Position numbers and translations under genes: made by a program. 45,301 bases of DNA from Candidatus Gastranaerophilales bacterium (GTDB taxonomy: Bacteria; Cyanobacteriota; Vampirovibrionia; Gastranaerophilales; Gastranaerophilaceae), in the NCBI GenBank assembly GCA_944325885.1, contig CALVBT010000012.1, positions 1 through 45,301 on the forward strand. Direction: 5' to 3'. Under the pieces are notes generated by a model. It saw nothing but the letters and a program-made list of their open reading frames with translations, was not told where the DNA came from and ran no database searches. Shown piece by piece: positions 31,637 to 40,928 of this stretch. Position 1 is the first letter of the stretch. The number at the start of each line of letters is the position of its first letter.

Positions 31637-34348
31637 CTAAATCATCTGGAGTTCTTTTTCTACAGTAGCAAGGACTTTGTCGAGGTTAGCGGCATTGGAG
31701 CCTGCGCCTTGAGCAAAATTCGGTCTGCCGCCGCCTTTGCCTTCTGTTGCAGCAGCGATTTCGCCTACGATTTTGCCTGCGTTAACACCTTTTTGTACAA
31801 AGTTGTCGGAAACTTTGACCATGATGAACACGCCGCCGTCTTTTTTAACCGAACCTACAACAATAATGCTGTTGCCGAGTTTGTCGGACAATTTTTCCAC
31901 AAACTCTTTTACCATAGGCGGTTCAAAGTCTTCTATTTTTGAAATAAACAGTTTTCCGCCAACAATCTCCTGTGTTTTGCTTAAAAACGTAGAGAATTTA
32001 GCGTTTGCAATTTCTTTTTGCAGTTCTACCGTGCGTTTTGTCAGAGTTTTGTTTGTTTCTATAAGCTTGTCTACTCTTTCGCCGATTTCATTAACCTGAG
32101 ATTTGAACAGGTGAGCGAGTTTTTCGGCTTCTTTTGCTCTTTCGTTCAAGAATTTGAACGCAGCATCAGCAACAACCACCTCTATACGTCTGGAGCCTGC
32201 TGAGATGGCAGATTCCTGCACAACTTTTGCCAGTCTGATTTCTGCTGTGTTGTTGACGTGGGTGCCGCCGCAGAGTTCTCTGGAAACAAAATTGCCTGCG
32301 TTGTCTTTTATTCCGACTACACGCACTTTGTCGCCGTATTTTTCGCCGAACAATGCCATTGCGCCGCATTTTTTTGCTTCTTCCGCATCCATAATGTCTG
32401 TATGCTGTGTTAAACCTTGAGAAATCCATTCATTCATAAGGATTTCGACCTGTTCGATTTCGGCAGGAGTCATTGCTCTGTCAAAAGAAAAGTCAAAACG
32501 TGTCTTGTCGGGTTCAACCTGAGAACCTGCCTGTTTTACGCCGTCACCGAGAACTTTTCTCAAAGCTGACTGCAAAAGGTGCGCTGTTGTGTGGTGAGCG
32601 GTTATTTGTTTTCTTCTGTACTCATCAATAGCTGCGCAGACTTCGTCCTGTGGTTTTACGCTGCCTTCTGTGATTTCGGCTCTGTGGGCGTAGAGGTTGT
32701 CTACTTTAAAGGTATTTAAGACTCTTGCTTTAAAGTTTTTGCCTTCTATTACGCCGGAATCGCCGACCTGACCGCCGCATTCTGCGTAAAACGGTGTTGT
32801 ATCAAGGACTATATCAACGATTTCGCCTTCTTCTGCAGTTTCGATTTTCTTTGCATCCTGCACCAGTGCAACGACTTTTGCTTCGGCGCACGATTTTTCG
32901 TATCCGACAAAGTTTGTTTCGCCGAATTCTTTTTCTATATCGATATAGATAAGGTCATCTGTTAAGATAATCTTTTGTGCAGCGGCTTTAGCACGTTCTT
33001 TTTGTGCCTGCATGCAGGATTTGAATCCTTCTTCGTCAACAGAGATACCTTTTTCCTGTGCGATTTCAACAGTCAATTCCAGAGGGAATCCGTAAGTATC
33101 GTAGAGTTTGAAGGCATTTTCGCCGCTTATTTCTTTAAAAGCCTGCTGTCCGTCAGTGCCTGCTGCAGCGTTGAGCAGGTCATCGAGGAGTTTTTGGCCT
33201 CTGTCCAAAGTTTGTTTGAATTTTTCTTCTTCTTTTTTGATTACGTCTTTGATTTTTTGACGGTTTTCTTCAAGCTCAGGATAAGCCTCTTTGTAGTTGT
33301 CCACAACAGTATCAACAATGTTGTACAAAAACGGAAGCTCAAGACCGAGCATTTTTCCGTGTCTTAATGCACGGCGCATAATCATACGAAGAACATAGTT
33401 TCTGCCTTCGTTGCCGGGGACGATTCCGTCAGAAATCATAAAGGTTACGCATCTTGCGTGGTCTGTGATGATTCTTAAAGAGATATCTGTTTTGTTATCT
33501 TTTTTGTACTCTTTGCCTGTCATTTCGCAGACTTTGTTCAAAATCGGGGTCAACAGGTCTGTTTCAAAGGTAGAAGTCTTGCCCTGAACGACCATTGCGA
33601 TTCTTTCCAGACCCATGCCTGTATCAACATTTTTCTTTTCGAGCGGGGTATAGTTGCCTTCTTTGTCTTTAAAGAGTTCTGTAAATACAAGGTTCCAGAT
33701 TTCGACCCATCTGTCGCACTCGCAGGTGGCAACAGAACAGTCGTCAGAACATTTCAGCTCTTCGCCGAGGTCATAGTGGATTTCAGAGCAGGGGCCGCAG
33801 GAGCCTACATCTGACACAGGACCCCAGAAGTTGTCTTTTTTGCCTTTTCTAAAGATTTTTTCTGCAGGGATACCCACCTTGTTATGCCAGATATCAAAGG
33901 CCTCATCATCATCTTTGTAGATAGTGATATAGAGTCTGTTGGGGTCAAGGTGAAGGTAATTTGTGACAAAATCCCATGCCCAGGGGATAACTTCTTCTTT
34001 GTAATAATCGCCGAAAGAGAAGTTTCCGAGCATTTCAAAAAATGTATGGTGTCTTGGTGTTCTGCCCACGTTTTCGATGTCAGAGTCTTTTCCGCCTGCA
34101 CGTGCGCATTTTTGGCAGGTTGTGATTCTTTTCGGGTCGTAGGGGCATTCTTCATACCCGAGAAAATACGGCACAAACTGCAGCATACCGGCTGTTGTCA
34201 ACAGCACTGTCGGGTTGTCCGGCACGAGCGATGAGCTTTTTACTATTGTTGACTGATGTTTTTCAGCAAAGAATTTTAAAAATGCTTCTCTTATTTGTGC
34301 GCCTGTGAGCGGTTTTGTTGTTTTTGTATTATCAACTGTTTCTGACAT
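31637..34348 (-). CDS. alaS: Alanyl-tRNA synthetase
   Basis: AlaRS charges tRNA-Ala. At 903 residues it is full length. The catalytic domain starts with AQIREAFLKFFAEKHQ and has TTAGMLQFVPYFLG, GRTPRHHTFFEMLGNFSFGD and NVDTGMGLERIAMVVQ. The editing domain carries the zinc/editing motifs HHTTAHLLQ (usually HHTAAHLL) and LCGGTHV. The C-terminal DHHA1 domain ends with GGGRPNFAQGAGSNAANLDK. A cysteine cluster, CQKCARAGGKDSD, lies near residue 75. It is transcribed leftwards towards the GGDEF gene, with a 75-bp gap. Confidence 0.98.
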   Translation of the reverse strand: MSETVDNTKTTKPLTGAQIREAFLKFFAEKHQSTIVKSSSLVPDNPTVLLTTAGMLQFVPYFLGYEECPYDPKRITTCQKCARAGGKDSDIENVGRTPRHHTFFEMLGNFSFGDYYKEEVIPWAWDFVTNYLHLDPNRLYITIYKDDDEAFDIWHNKVGIPAEKIFRKGKKDNFWGPVSDVGSCGPCSEIHYDLGEELKCSDDCSVATCECDRWVEIWNLVFTELFKDKEGNYTPLEKKNVDTGMGLERIAMVVQGKTSTFETDLLTPILNKVCEMTGKEYKKDNKTDISLRIITDHARCVTFMISDGIVPGNEGRNYVLRMIMRRALRHGKMLGLELPFLYNIVDTVVDNYKEAYPELEENRQKIKDVIKKEEEKFKQTLDRGQKLLDDLLNAAAGTDGQQAFKEISGENAFKLYDTYGFPLELTVEIAQEKGISVDEEGFKSCMQAQKERAKAAAQKIILTDDLIYIDIEKEFGETNFVGYEKSCAEAKVVALVQDAKKIETAEEGEIVDIVLDTTPFYAECGGQVGDSGVIEGKNFKARVLNTFKVDNLYAHRAEITEGSVKPQDEVCAAIDEYRRKQITAHHTTAHLLQSALRKVLGDGVKQAGSQVEPDKTRFDFSFDRAMTPAEIEQVEILMNEWISQGLTQHTDIMDAEEAKKCGAMALFGEKYGDKVRVVGIKDNAGNFVSRELCGGTHVNNTAEIRLAKVVQESAISAGSRRIEVVVADAAFKFLNERAKEAEKLAHLFKSQVNEIGERVDKLIETNKTLTKRTVELQKEIANAKFSTFLSKTQEIVGGKLFISKIEDFEPPMVKEFVEKLSDKLGNSIIVVGSVKKDGGVFIMVKVSDNFVQKGVNAGKIVGEIAAATEGKGGGRPNFAQGAGSNAANLDKVLATVEKELQMI

Positions 34349-34506
34349 AATATTTACCTTTATTTATCCCTTTTATCCTTCAACTCTGCCGCAAAATATT
34401 GCCCGAAAATTTTATCGGATATCACGACCGAGCCTGTCACTATAATATTTTACTATAAAAATAATTATGTACATTTAAAGTATGTAAATAAACTGTATGT
34501 AAGTAA

Positions 34507-34734
34507 AATTGCATGGAAAGTATATTTGTTCAAAATCTCGATACTGCGCTTTTAAAACAACTAATCTCAACTAAAGGCTCGCAACTCGGGCTGTCAAAAT
34601 TGCTGTTCTAACAAAAACTATAGTGTTAGTTATAATTCCCCAGCCCTCAGACACACTCGCCTTGCAGTTGTTTCAATAAGTTGTTCTACAAAGCTCCGTA
34701 TAGGATTTTTCACAAACATACTTTCCATTTAATT
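34507..34734. repeat. Palindromic element containing repeat B, copy 2
   Basis: The arms 34507-34529 and 34712-34734 are inverted repeats with about 20 of 23 positions paired (core GGAAAGTATATTTGT/ACAAACATACTTTCC). Inside, 34642-34703 repeats the B sequence found between flhA and fliI (CAGACACACTCGCCTT to TCCGTATA). This element fills most of the 34349-34855 gap; the rest is AT-rich and includes the possible alaS promoter region, which I could not resolve. Confidence 0.7.
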
Positions 34735-34795
34735 TTGTTGTTAGGGCGCAAAAAAATTTCTTTTCGGGTTTTGGTAAAAATACATCCCCAAATAA

Positions 34796-34839
34796 TGTTG
34801 TCTGAGGCGTAGTCAAAATCAATTGACTATAAGAAATAA
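34796..34839 (+). repeat. Internally deleted element A, copy 4
   Basis: TTGTCTGAGGCG is joined almost directly to CAATTGACTATAAGAAATA, so the middle of the family A element is missing. It ends 16 nt before the start of the following gene. Confidence 0.6.
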
Positions 34840-34855
34840 GAAAAGGATATTAAAA

Positions 34856-35398
34856 ATGGTAAAAGTACTTCCCCAATCAATTGCCGCAGCAGGTGCAAAT
34901 CGCCCTGTTACATCTATGCAACACCCTAAAACACCCGCCTTCAAAGGCAGAGAATATGACCCGATTGTTTCTGTTTTTTCCAAAAAAGCAAAAACATATA
35001 TAAAACTCGTAGAAGATATTATTGAAGAAAAAGCAAAACAGGTCAGAAAAAAAAGAGGAATCCCCGCTCTGGACTCAGTTTTGTACGCACGCTCACACGA
35101 TAAAAAAGCAGAAATCACCCTGCGCCCGCTCAACAAAGATTACGAATCCTCCTATCTCTTAGAGGTCAAAAAGGGTTACTTTACGGAAAAAATAAACATC
35201 AACAAAAGAAATCCGGAAAAATTCACCTATGAAAGGCTAAGACCTACAGGATACGGCTCTGCTGTTGTAAGACACTATAACAGTACAAAAGAGAAAAATA
35301 TTGAATTAAACGAAAGAGTAAACGGCATGATAGAAGAATATCTCCCGCTGTTTTTCCCGAAAAAATCCGCTTTATTCAAAAAGTACATTATGTCATAA
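34856..35398 (+). CDS. Hypothetical protein
   Basis: I do not recognise this 180-residue basic protein. Residues 1-35 are low-complexity (PQSIAAAGANRPVTSMQHPK then TPAFKGREYDP), a style frequent at the start of Gastranaerophilales proteins. A helical, lysine-rich segment follows (SKKAKTYIKLVEDIIEEKAK), then a probable beta-rich part (ITLRPLNKDYESSYLLEVKK) and a C-terminal helix (RVNGMIEEYLPLFFPKK). There is no signal peptide or membrane helix. I chose ATG at 34856 because AAAAGGAT precedes it; the frame is open to 34823. Family A elements border it on both sides. Confidence 0.7.
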   Translation: MVKVLPQSIAAAGANRPVTSMQHPKTPAFKGREYDPIVSVFSKKAKTYIKLVEDIIEEKAKQVRKKRGIPALDSVLYARSHDKKAEITLRPLNKDYESSYLLEVKKGYFTEKININKRNPEKFTYERLRPTGYGSAVVRHYNSTKEKNIELNERVNGMIEEYLPLFFPKKSALFKKYIMS

Positions 35399-35410
35399 TG
35401 CTATAGGAAA

Positions 35411-35476
35411 TTGTCTGATGCGGCTTCGCTTGCAGCTTGTGCAGAAGCGGCCGGAGTCAGCAGGCTATATGAAATA
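35411..35476 (+). repeat. Element A, copy 5 (short)
   Basis: TTGTCTGATGCGGCTTCGCT at the left and CGGAGTCAG, CTATATGAAATAATA at the right, with most of the middle missing. It ends 16 nt before the tlyA start. Confidence 0.75.
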
Positions 35477-35492
35477 ATAACGGAGAAATTCC

Positions 35493-36308
35493 TTGGCAAA
35501 AAACAAAGAAAGACTGGATAAAATACTTGTGGACAAAGGCTTTTTTGAAACAAAAAGCAAAGCTCAGGGTGCAATCATGGCAGGCGATGTAAAAATCAAC
35601 GACGAGGTGATTACAAAAGCCGGCTACCAGCTGGAGCTGAAGGAAAACACAAGGATAGAAATAAAATCGCTCCCGTTTGTGTCAAGAGGCGGGCTGAAAT
35701 TGGACAAAGCTGTACACGCATTTGACCTTGACCTCAACGGCAGAATCTGTCTGGATGCAGGTGCTTCTACAGGCGGGTTTACGGACTGCATGCTCCAAAA
35801 CGGCGCAAAATACGTTTATGCAGTGGATGTGGGCTACGGCCAAATCGCCTGGAAACTCAGAAGCGACAGCAGAGTAAAGGTCGTTGAGCGCACCAATATA
35901 AAAAACTGCGCTGCCTCGGAGATTTATGCCGAAAATGATATCCTGCCTGATTTTTGCGCAATGGATTTGTCTTTTATTTCCATTACAAAGGTGCTGGAGA
36001 ATATCAAAAAACTGATGAATCCCCAAAAACAGGAGATTGTTTCTTTGATAAAACCGCAGTTTGAGGCGGGCAAAGAGCTTGTGGGCAAAAACGGCGTTGT
36101 CAGAGAAAAAAGCACCCACAAAAAAGTTATCACAGAGGTTATAGAATACGCACAGACACTCGGGCTGTACCCGAAAAAGCTTACATTTTCGCCCATAAAA
36201 GGCCCTGCGGGGAACATAGAATATCTGGTGCAGCTCACCAACGACAAGTCGGATTTTGATATGGCTTTTATTGATACAATAGTTGAGGAGACTAACAATT
36301 TTATATAG
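35493..36308 (+). CDS. tlyA: TlyA family rRNA 2'-O-methyltransferase
   Basis: TlyA proteins methylate the 2'-O of cytidines in 16S and/or 23S rRNA. This 271-residue protein has an N-terminal S4 RNA-binding domain (RLDKILVDKGFFETKSKAQG, about 5-65) and an FtsJ-like methyltransferase domain. The SAM-binding region is CLDAGASTGGFTDCMLQNGA. Candidate catalytic residues lie in SRGGLKLDKA (K), CAMDLSFIS (D) and SLIKPQFEAG (K). The start is TTG at 35493 with CGGAG 8 nt upstream; no ATG gives a full S4 domain. The metallophosphoesterase gene follows after 30 nt. Confidence 0.93.
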   Translation: MAKNKERLDKILVDKGFFETKSKAQGAIMAGDVKINDEVITKAGYQLELKENTRIEIKSLPFVSRGGLKLDKAVHAFDLDLNGRICLDAGASTGGFTDCMLQNGAKYVYAVDVGYGQIAWKLRSDSRVKVVERTNIKNCAASEIYAENDILPDFCAMDLSFISITKVLENIKKLMNPQKQEIVSLIKPQFEAGKELVGKNGVVREKSTHKKVITEVIEYAQTLGLYPKKLTFSPIKGPAGNIEYLVQLTNDKSDFDMAFIDTIVEETNNFI

Positions 36309-36338
36309 TCGTTGGCAAAATCAACAAGAGGAGTAAAG

Positions 36339-37289
36339 ATGAAACATAATTTCATAAAACTAATTATTTTAGCACTGCTGGCTGTTGGAATTTACTTTGG
36401 CGCAGGCACCTTGTCTTATGCCCAGACACTCAAGTTTGCTCACATTTCAGATGTTCATCTTTCGGACAAAAAGGTAGACACCAGCTACAAACTGCTTTCG
36501 CACACAAAAGAGCTTTTTAAAGACGAAATTGACCAGATAAACGAAGAACCGGATATTGATTTTGTAATAGTTACCGGCGATTTGATAGACAAGCCCAAAA
36601 AAGAACTCCTAAACGATGCCTGCTCTCAGATGAACAAGCTGAAAGCCCCGTGGTATTTCGCTTTCGGAAACCATGATGCGGCTGTCGGGAGTGACTTTAA
36701 AAAGGACAAGTACTTTGAGTTCTTGAAGAAGAAAAACAAATCCATAAAATCCGATACCTTCTATTACTCATTTGTGCCGAAAAAGGGTTTTGTTGCAATA
36801 GTGCTGGACGGTTCAATAGATACAAGGATTACCGCAAACGGAGAAATTTCCAAAGAACAGCTGCAATGGCTGGACAAACAGCTTGAAAAAGCCAGAGATA
36901 ACGGCCAGATTCCGCTGATATTTTTGCATTTCCCTTTGCAGGAGCCTTTCCCGAGCTTTCATCACAGGATAATAAATGCGCAGGAGTTTCGCTCCGTGCT
37001 GTCAAAATATGACATGCCTGCAGCGATTTTTTCCGGACACTATCACGCTGCCAAAATCACAAAAGAGGGCAAACTGCTCCATGTCAGCACACCTTCTCTG
37101 GCCAGCTATCCCAATGCTTTTCGCATAGTTACGGTAAAAAATTACAAAGACAGAGTTGAGTTCAAAATCGATTTTAAAGAAACAAGACTAAAAGACCTGC
37201 AAAAAAAGGCAAAAATCCTGACCTTCTCTTCTAATACGCTAAAAGGAGAAGAATCAGACCAAAGCACGATTGTGGTAATTGAAAAATAG
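36339..37289 (+). CDS. Exported calcineurin-like metallophosphoesterase
   Basis: This 316-residue phosphoesterase has a signal peptide or N-terminal anchor (IKLIILALLAVGIYFGAGTL, about 6-25, then SYAQ). The two-metal active-site motifs are in order: ISDVHLS, VTGDLIDK, FGNHDA, LIFLHFP and SGHYHAA. It should act in the periplasm or at the outer face of the membrane; the substrate (nucleotides, lipids or phosphodiesters) is not evident. I chose ATG at 36339 because AAGAGGAG precedes it; the frame is open to 36312. It is co-directional with tlyA and probably in its operon. Confidence 0.88.
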   Translation: MKHNFIKLIILALLAVGIYFGAGTLSYAQTLKFAHISDVHLSDKKVDTSYKLLSHTKELFKDEIDQINEEPDIDFVIVTGDLIDKPKKELLNDACSQMNKLKAPWYFAFGNHDAAVGSDFKKDKYFEFLKKKNKSIKSDTFYYSFVPKKGFVAIVLDGSIDTRITANGEISKEQLQWLDKQLEKARDNGQIPLIFLHFPLQEPFPSFHHRIINAQEFRSVLSKYDMPAAIFSGHYHAAKITKEGKLLHVSTPSLASYPNAFRIVTVKNYKDRVEFKIDFKETRLKDLQKKAKILTFSSNTLKGEESDQSTIVVIEK

Positions 37290-37303
37290 GGTATAATAAA
37301 AGA

Positions 37304-37383
37304 TGTCTGAGGCGGCTTCGCTTGCAGCTTGTGAAGTGACCCCAAGCACTTATATAGTCGGAGTCAGTTGACTATATGAAATA
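37304..37383 (+). repeat. Element A, copy 6
   Basis: TGTCTGAGGCGGCTTCGCTT at the left and GTCGGAGTCAGTTGACTATA at the right, with a shortened middle (GTGACCCCAAGCACTTATAT). It occupies the gap between the phosphoesterase and the MBL hydrolase gene, ending 17 nt before the latter. Confidence 0.85.
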
Positions 37384-37400
37384 CAGGAGTTTATGGCATA

Positions 37401-38333
37401 ATGCGTGAATCAAAAGGCAAATTTTTTGTAAAATTCAGAGGTGTGCGAGGCAGCCACCCGACACCGGATTTCAATTTTTTGGAATACGGCGGGAACACTG
37501 CCTGTGTCGAGGTCAATGTCAACGGCCATTTGATTATTCTTGACGCAGGGACAGGCATCATTAAATGCGGCAACGAGCTGATGAAAGACTATGTTGCACA
37601 GTTTCATAAAGAGCCTGTTAAAGCTACTATTCTTTTGAGCCACGTTCACAACGACCATATTCAGGGGCTTCCGTTTTTCAAACCCGTCCACATGAACAAT
37701 GCAAAAATCAATATAGTAGGCTTTTCCAACTACGAACAGGGGCTGGACGAGGTTATTTCCACTCTTGTTTTTGACAAGTCTTTCCCTTTGGGGCTAAATG
37801 ACCTGAACGCAAAACTCAGCTTTTATGACATAAACGACAGCTACGCACTTGTCTTGAACGATGACGACGACGAGCCTGAAATGATAAAAATCGAAAACGA
37901 CGAGGACTGCATTCCTCAGGGCGAAGAAGTTATTATAAGCTGCCTGAAATCAAACTCCCATCCAAAAGACGGTGTAATGATTTATAAAATCGCCTACCGT
38001 GATAAATCGCTCGTATACGCTACAGACACAGAGGGCTTTGTCGGAGCGAACAAAAAACTCGTACTCTTTGCACGTGATACAGACCTTTTGATACACGACT
38101 CGCAATACACCAGCGAAGAATACCTCAACGCCTGTTTCTCAAAACAGGGCTACGGGCATTCGACCTTTGATATGGCTCTGGAAACCTTCTCTCAGGCAAA
38201 GGCAAAATCACTGGCATTTTTCCACTTTGACCCGAATTACAGCGATGAATTTTTACTTGAGATAGAAAATCATTATACTGAAAACTGTAAGAGTTGTTTT
38301 GTACCAAAAGAAGGTCAGGAAATTGTACTGTAA
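37401..38333 (+). CDS. MBL-fold metallo-hydrolase
   Basis: This 310-residue cytosolic metallo-beta-lactamase-fold enzyme has the metal motif SHVHNDHIQG (H81, H83, D85, H86), preceded by GGNTACVEV and ILDAGTGI. Further ligands are likely in YATDTEGFV and GHSTFDMAL. The N-terminal RGVRGSHPTPD is typical of PhnP/RNase Z-like hydrolases, which cut phosphodiesters. An acidic patch in the middle (NDDDDEPEMIKIENDEDCIP, about 154-173) is unusual. The TPR gene begins inside its last codons. The substrate is unknown. Confidence 0.88.
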   Translation: MRESKGKFFVKFRGVRGSHPTPDFNFLEYGGNTACVEVNVNGHLIILDAGTGIIKCGNELMKDYVAQFHKEPVKATILLSHVHNDHIQGLPFFKPVHMNNAKINIVGFSNYEQGLDEVISTLVFDKSFPLGLNDLNAKLSFYDINDSYALVLNDDDDEPEMIKIENDEDCIPQGEEVIISCLKSNSHPKDGVMIYKIAYRDKSLVYATDTEGFVGANKKLVLFARDTDLLIHDSQYTSEEYLNACFSKQGYGHSTFDMALETFSQAKAKSLAFFHFDPNYSDEFLLEIENHYTENCKSCFVPKEGQEIVL

Positions 38334-38886
38334 AAAAATTGTTTTGCTTTTAATATTTTTGGCGCTCCCTCTTGCCGCACAGGCAAAAATGGAGGTCTAC
38401 AACATTGATGCGCAAAAAAACGCAGTTGACCACAACAACCGTGGTGTAATTTACATGCAAGACCGCTACTATGCCGCTGCTATCAAAGAATTCCAGATGG
38501 CTGTGCTGTTAGACCCCACCACACAGGCCAGTGCAATTTATTATTCAAACCTTGCAAACTGCTATATGAAAATAGGCTATCCTGCTCTGGCGCAAGACAC
38601 TCTGCAAAGAGCGTTAAAGCTCTTCCCTATGAATTTTACATATTATCAGGACCTTGCCGTTGTTTACAAAAGGATGAAGATTCTGCCACAAAAACTCAGG
38701 TATTACGAAAAAGACAGCGCAAAAAATCCGCTTTCGCAGGTTATGGTGGGGATGATACTGATGGAACAGGGCAAAACCGATGCTGCTCTTGCAAAGCTGC
38801 AGGAGTTTGTCTATACGGAGCCTGATTTGATTATCACAAACGGGGTGAAAAAATATATTGAACAGCACTCTGCCGTGCGGTTTTGA
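38323..38886 (+). CDS. Exported TPR-repeat protein
   Basis: A 187-residue protein with a signal peptide (LLLIFLALPLAAQAK) and about three tetratricopeptide repeats: AVDHNNRGVIYMQDRYYAAA, ASAIYYSNLANCYMKIGYPA and FTYYQDLAVVYKRMKI. TPR domains mediate protein-protein contacts, here outside the cytoplasm. I chose TTG at 38323 because AGGTCAGGA lies just upstream and the signal peptide length is then normal; it overlaps the MBL gene by 11 nt, implying coupled translation. The frame also allows a TTG at 38299. The C-terminus (KKYIEQHSAVRF) has no further domain. Confidence 0.8.
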   Translation: MYCKKIVLLLIFLALPLAAQAKMEVYNIDAQKNAVDHNNRGVIYMQDRYYAAAIKEFQMAVLLDPTTQASAIYYSNLANCYMKIGYPALAQDTLQRALKLFPMNFTYYQDLAVVYKRMKILPQKLRYYEKDSAKNPLSQVMVGMILMEQGKTDAALAKLQEFVYTEPDLIITNGVKKYIEQHSAVRF

Positions 38887-38945
38887 TACTTTGTCAGATT
38901 GTGCTATGATTTTATACACAGAGGGAGAAGCACAGGGGAATAGCT

Positions 38946-40055
38946 ATGGAAATGATTATAGGTCTTTTTATATTTTTAATCGGAGCTGCACTGGGTGCAG
39001 GCATGACCTTTTTTGTTATGAAAAATCTATCGCAAAAGCAGGCACAATCGGTTGCTGACAGTTACAAAGATATCTACGAAAAAATGCAGCTGCAGTTTGA
39101 AAACCTGTCTAATAAAATATTTAAAGAAACAACACAGGACTTTTCAAATACATCAAAAGAGCGTATCGCAGAGATTTTGGAACCGTTTAAAGAAAAGTTT
39201 GAAGAACTCAAAAAACAATCCACCTACAACATTGAGCAGAGCGCAAAACTCGATATGCACATAAAAGAAGTAATCGAAACAGGTGCAAAAATTTCCAATG
39301 ACACAAACACCCTTGCCTCTGCACTCAAAGGCGATAATATGAAACAGGGCAGATGGGGCGAACTTATCCTTGAAAAAGTGCTGGAATTATCAGGATTGAG
39401 AAAAGGCGAAGAATACGAAACCCAGACAGCCTACGGCTCAAAAAAACCGGATGCAACAATATTTTTGCCTGACAACAAGGCTATTTTTATCGATGCAAAA
39501 ACCTCGCTTGCTGCTTATGACGCATATATAAATGCTCAGAGTGAAGAAGAAGCCCAAACAGCCATGAAGCAGTTTAAAGATTCCGTAAAAACTCATATTT
39601 CAGGGCTTTCAAAACGTGAATACTTTGAAATCGAGGACTTTACCTCACCTGAGTATGTGCTTATGTTCATCCCGATAGAGAGCTGTTATGTCATGCTTTT
39701 TGCCGACAATGCAGAACTGTGGGAACTCGCATGGAAAAACAGAATCATGCCTGTATCTCCGTCTACGCTGCTTGCTGCGTTAAAAATCATCAACAGCTTT
39801 AATATGGTGAACAGACAGAACAAAAACGCACAGGAGATAGCTACTCTGGCAGGAAAAATGATAGACAAGTTTGCGGATATGGTAAAAGACCTTAACGGCG
39901 TGCAAACAAACCTCTCAAAAGCCATGACAAAGCTCACGGGCAGAGATAACGTGATAAGACAGTGCGAAAGACTGACAGAACTGGGCGCAAAAAACGCAAA
40001 ACAAATCCCTGCTCCTGCGCTAAATGAAGAAAATCAGCAAACTACGCTTGTGTAA
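38946..40055 (+). CDS. rmuC: DNA recombination protein RmuC
   Basis: RmuC limits recombination at inverted repeats in E. coli and has a nuclease-related fold. This 369-residue protein starts with a membrane anchor (MIIGLFIFLIGAALGAGMTF), then a coiled coil (about 30-125), then the RmuC domain (about 135-345): GRWGELILEKVLELSGL, KPDATIFLPDNKAIFIDAKT (the D..K nuclease-like pair), YVLMFIPIESCYVMLFADNA and ATLAGKMIDKFADMVKDL. ATG at 38946 follows GGGGAATAGCT. Given the many palindromic elements in this genome, its presence is notable, but no functional link is shown. Confidence 0.94.
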   Translation: MEMIIGLFIFLIGAALGAGMTFFVMKNLSQKQAQSVADSYKDIYEKMQLQFENLSNKIFKETTQDFSNTSKERIAEILEPFKEKFEELKKQSTYNIEQSAKLDMHIKEVIETGAKISNDTNTLASALKGDNMKQGRWGELILEKVLELSGLRKGEEYETQTAYGSKKPDATIFLPDNKAIFIDAKTSLAAYDAYINAQSEEEAQTAMKQFKDSVKTHISGLSKREYFEIEDFTSPEYVLMFIPIESCYVMLFADNAELWELAWKNRIMPVSPSTLLAALKIINSFNMVNRQNKNAQEIATLAGKMIDKFADMVKDLNGVQTNLSKAMTKLTGRDNVIRQCERLTELGAKNAKQIPAPALNEENQQTTLV

Positions 40056-40097
40056 ACGGCAGTGGCTGGCTCAGACAATTTAATTATATGATACCGG

Positions 40098-40928
40098 CTA
40101 GAGGCTCTGGTAATATTCCTTCAGCAGAACGGCATCTTCTTCCATAATCGGGCTTTCGCAAACCACAACACCTTTTACGCCGAATTCTTTAAATGCTTTC
40201 ATCAAATCTTTGTAGTTCATGTCGCTTTCTTTTAGCATAAGGTGCTTTTTCTCGCCTTTTTCGCCGTATTCTATGCCTGCTATGTGCGCATGGAAATTTT
40301 CTATGGCATTGCTGCCGAGTTCTTTTGCAATGTGGTCAAAAATAGCGCAAAATTCGTCATAGGTGTTATATTTTCCGTTTGTGCGGGCATGAAGATGCGA
40401 AAAATCCACACACGGCAAAACCTGCTCAAAAGTCTTTGATAGCTTGACGATTTCTTCGAGATTTCCCCATTGTGTGCCTTTGCCGGTTGTTTCGGGGCGC
40501 ACCCAGATTGTGTTGCCTTCTTCTGCGAGGGTTGCGCACACTCTGGCCATTGATTCTTCCACTTTTTTGTAGACTGCGTCTTGTGGCATGCCCATATAAA
40601 ATGCAGCATGGAACGTGATTGAATATGCCCCGAGTTCACTGCCTATGCGGGCTGTGTCCAGCACCCTTGTTATGCTTGCTTCTATTTTTTCTTCTTCTTT
40701 GGAGTTCAAATTTATATAATAAGGCCCGTGCGCTGTCAGCACCATGTTTTTTTCTGCAGCACATTTTTTGACCAGCTCTCTGTTTTGAGCCGTCATCCTT
40801 ACCCCGTGGACAAACTCCAGCTCCAGCCCGTCGAGTTTTAGTTTTTCGAGTATATTAAAGGCGTTTTCGTACCCGGCAGAACCGTTACAAATAGGCTGAC
40901 CGGCTGTTACAAATTTTAGTTCGTTCAT
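40098..40928 (-). CDS. Endonuclease IV-like TIM-barrel protein (AP endonuclease family 2)
   Basis: This 276-residue TIM barrel resembles deoxyribonuclease IV (Nfo), the zinc-dependent AP endonuclease of base-excision repair. Motifs that carry metal ligands in that family are present: TAHGPYYINL, TFHAAFYMG, WVRPETTGKGTQWGNLEEIV, PCVDFSHLHAR, NFHAHIAGIEYG and VVVCESP. Sugar isomerases share the fold, but the ETTGKGTQWG and HAHIAGIEY pattern favours the nuclease branch. The start codon overlaps the stop of the formyltransferase gene (ATGA), so the two are translationally coupled. Confidence 0.85.
   Translation of the reverse strand: MNELKFVTAGQPICNGSAGYENAFNILEKLKLDGLELEFVHGVRMTAQNRELVKKCAAEKNMVLTAHGPYYINLNSKEEEKIEASITRVLDTARIGSELGAYSITFHAAFYMGMPQDAVYKKVEESMARVCATLAEEGNTIWVRPETTGKGTQWGNLEEIVKLSKTFEQVLPCVDFSHLHARTNGKYNTYDEFCAIFDHIAKELGSNAIENFHAHIAGIEYGEKGEKKHLMLKESDMNYKDLMKAFKEFGVKGVVVCESPIMEEDAVLLKEYYQSL

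Noticed and set aside
37355-37400. Element A right end (TTGACT) as a -35 promoter box
   Set aside because: No -10 box follows at a suitable distance in the copies at 17100 or 37365, so promoter function is only a hypothesis.
40064-40092. CTCAGACAATTTAATTATATGATA as another element A copy
   Set aside because: Only about 10 bases match the element end, which is too few.
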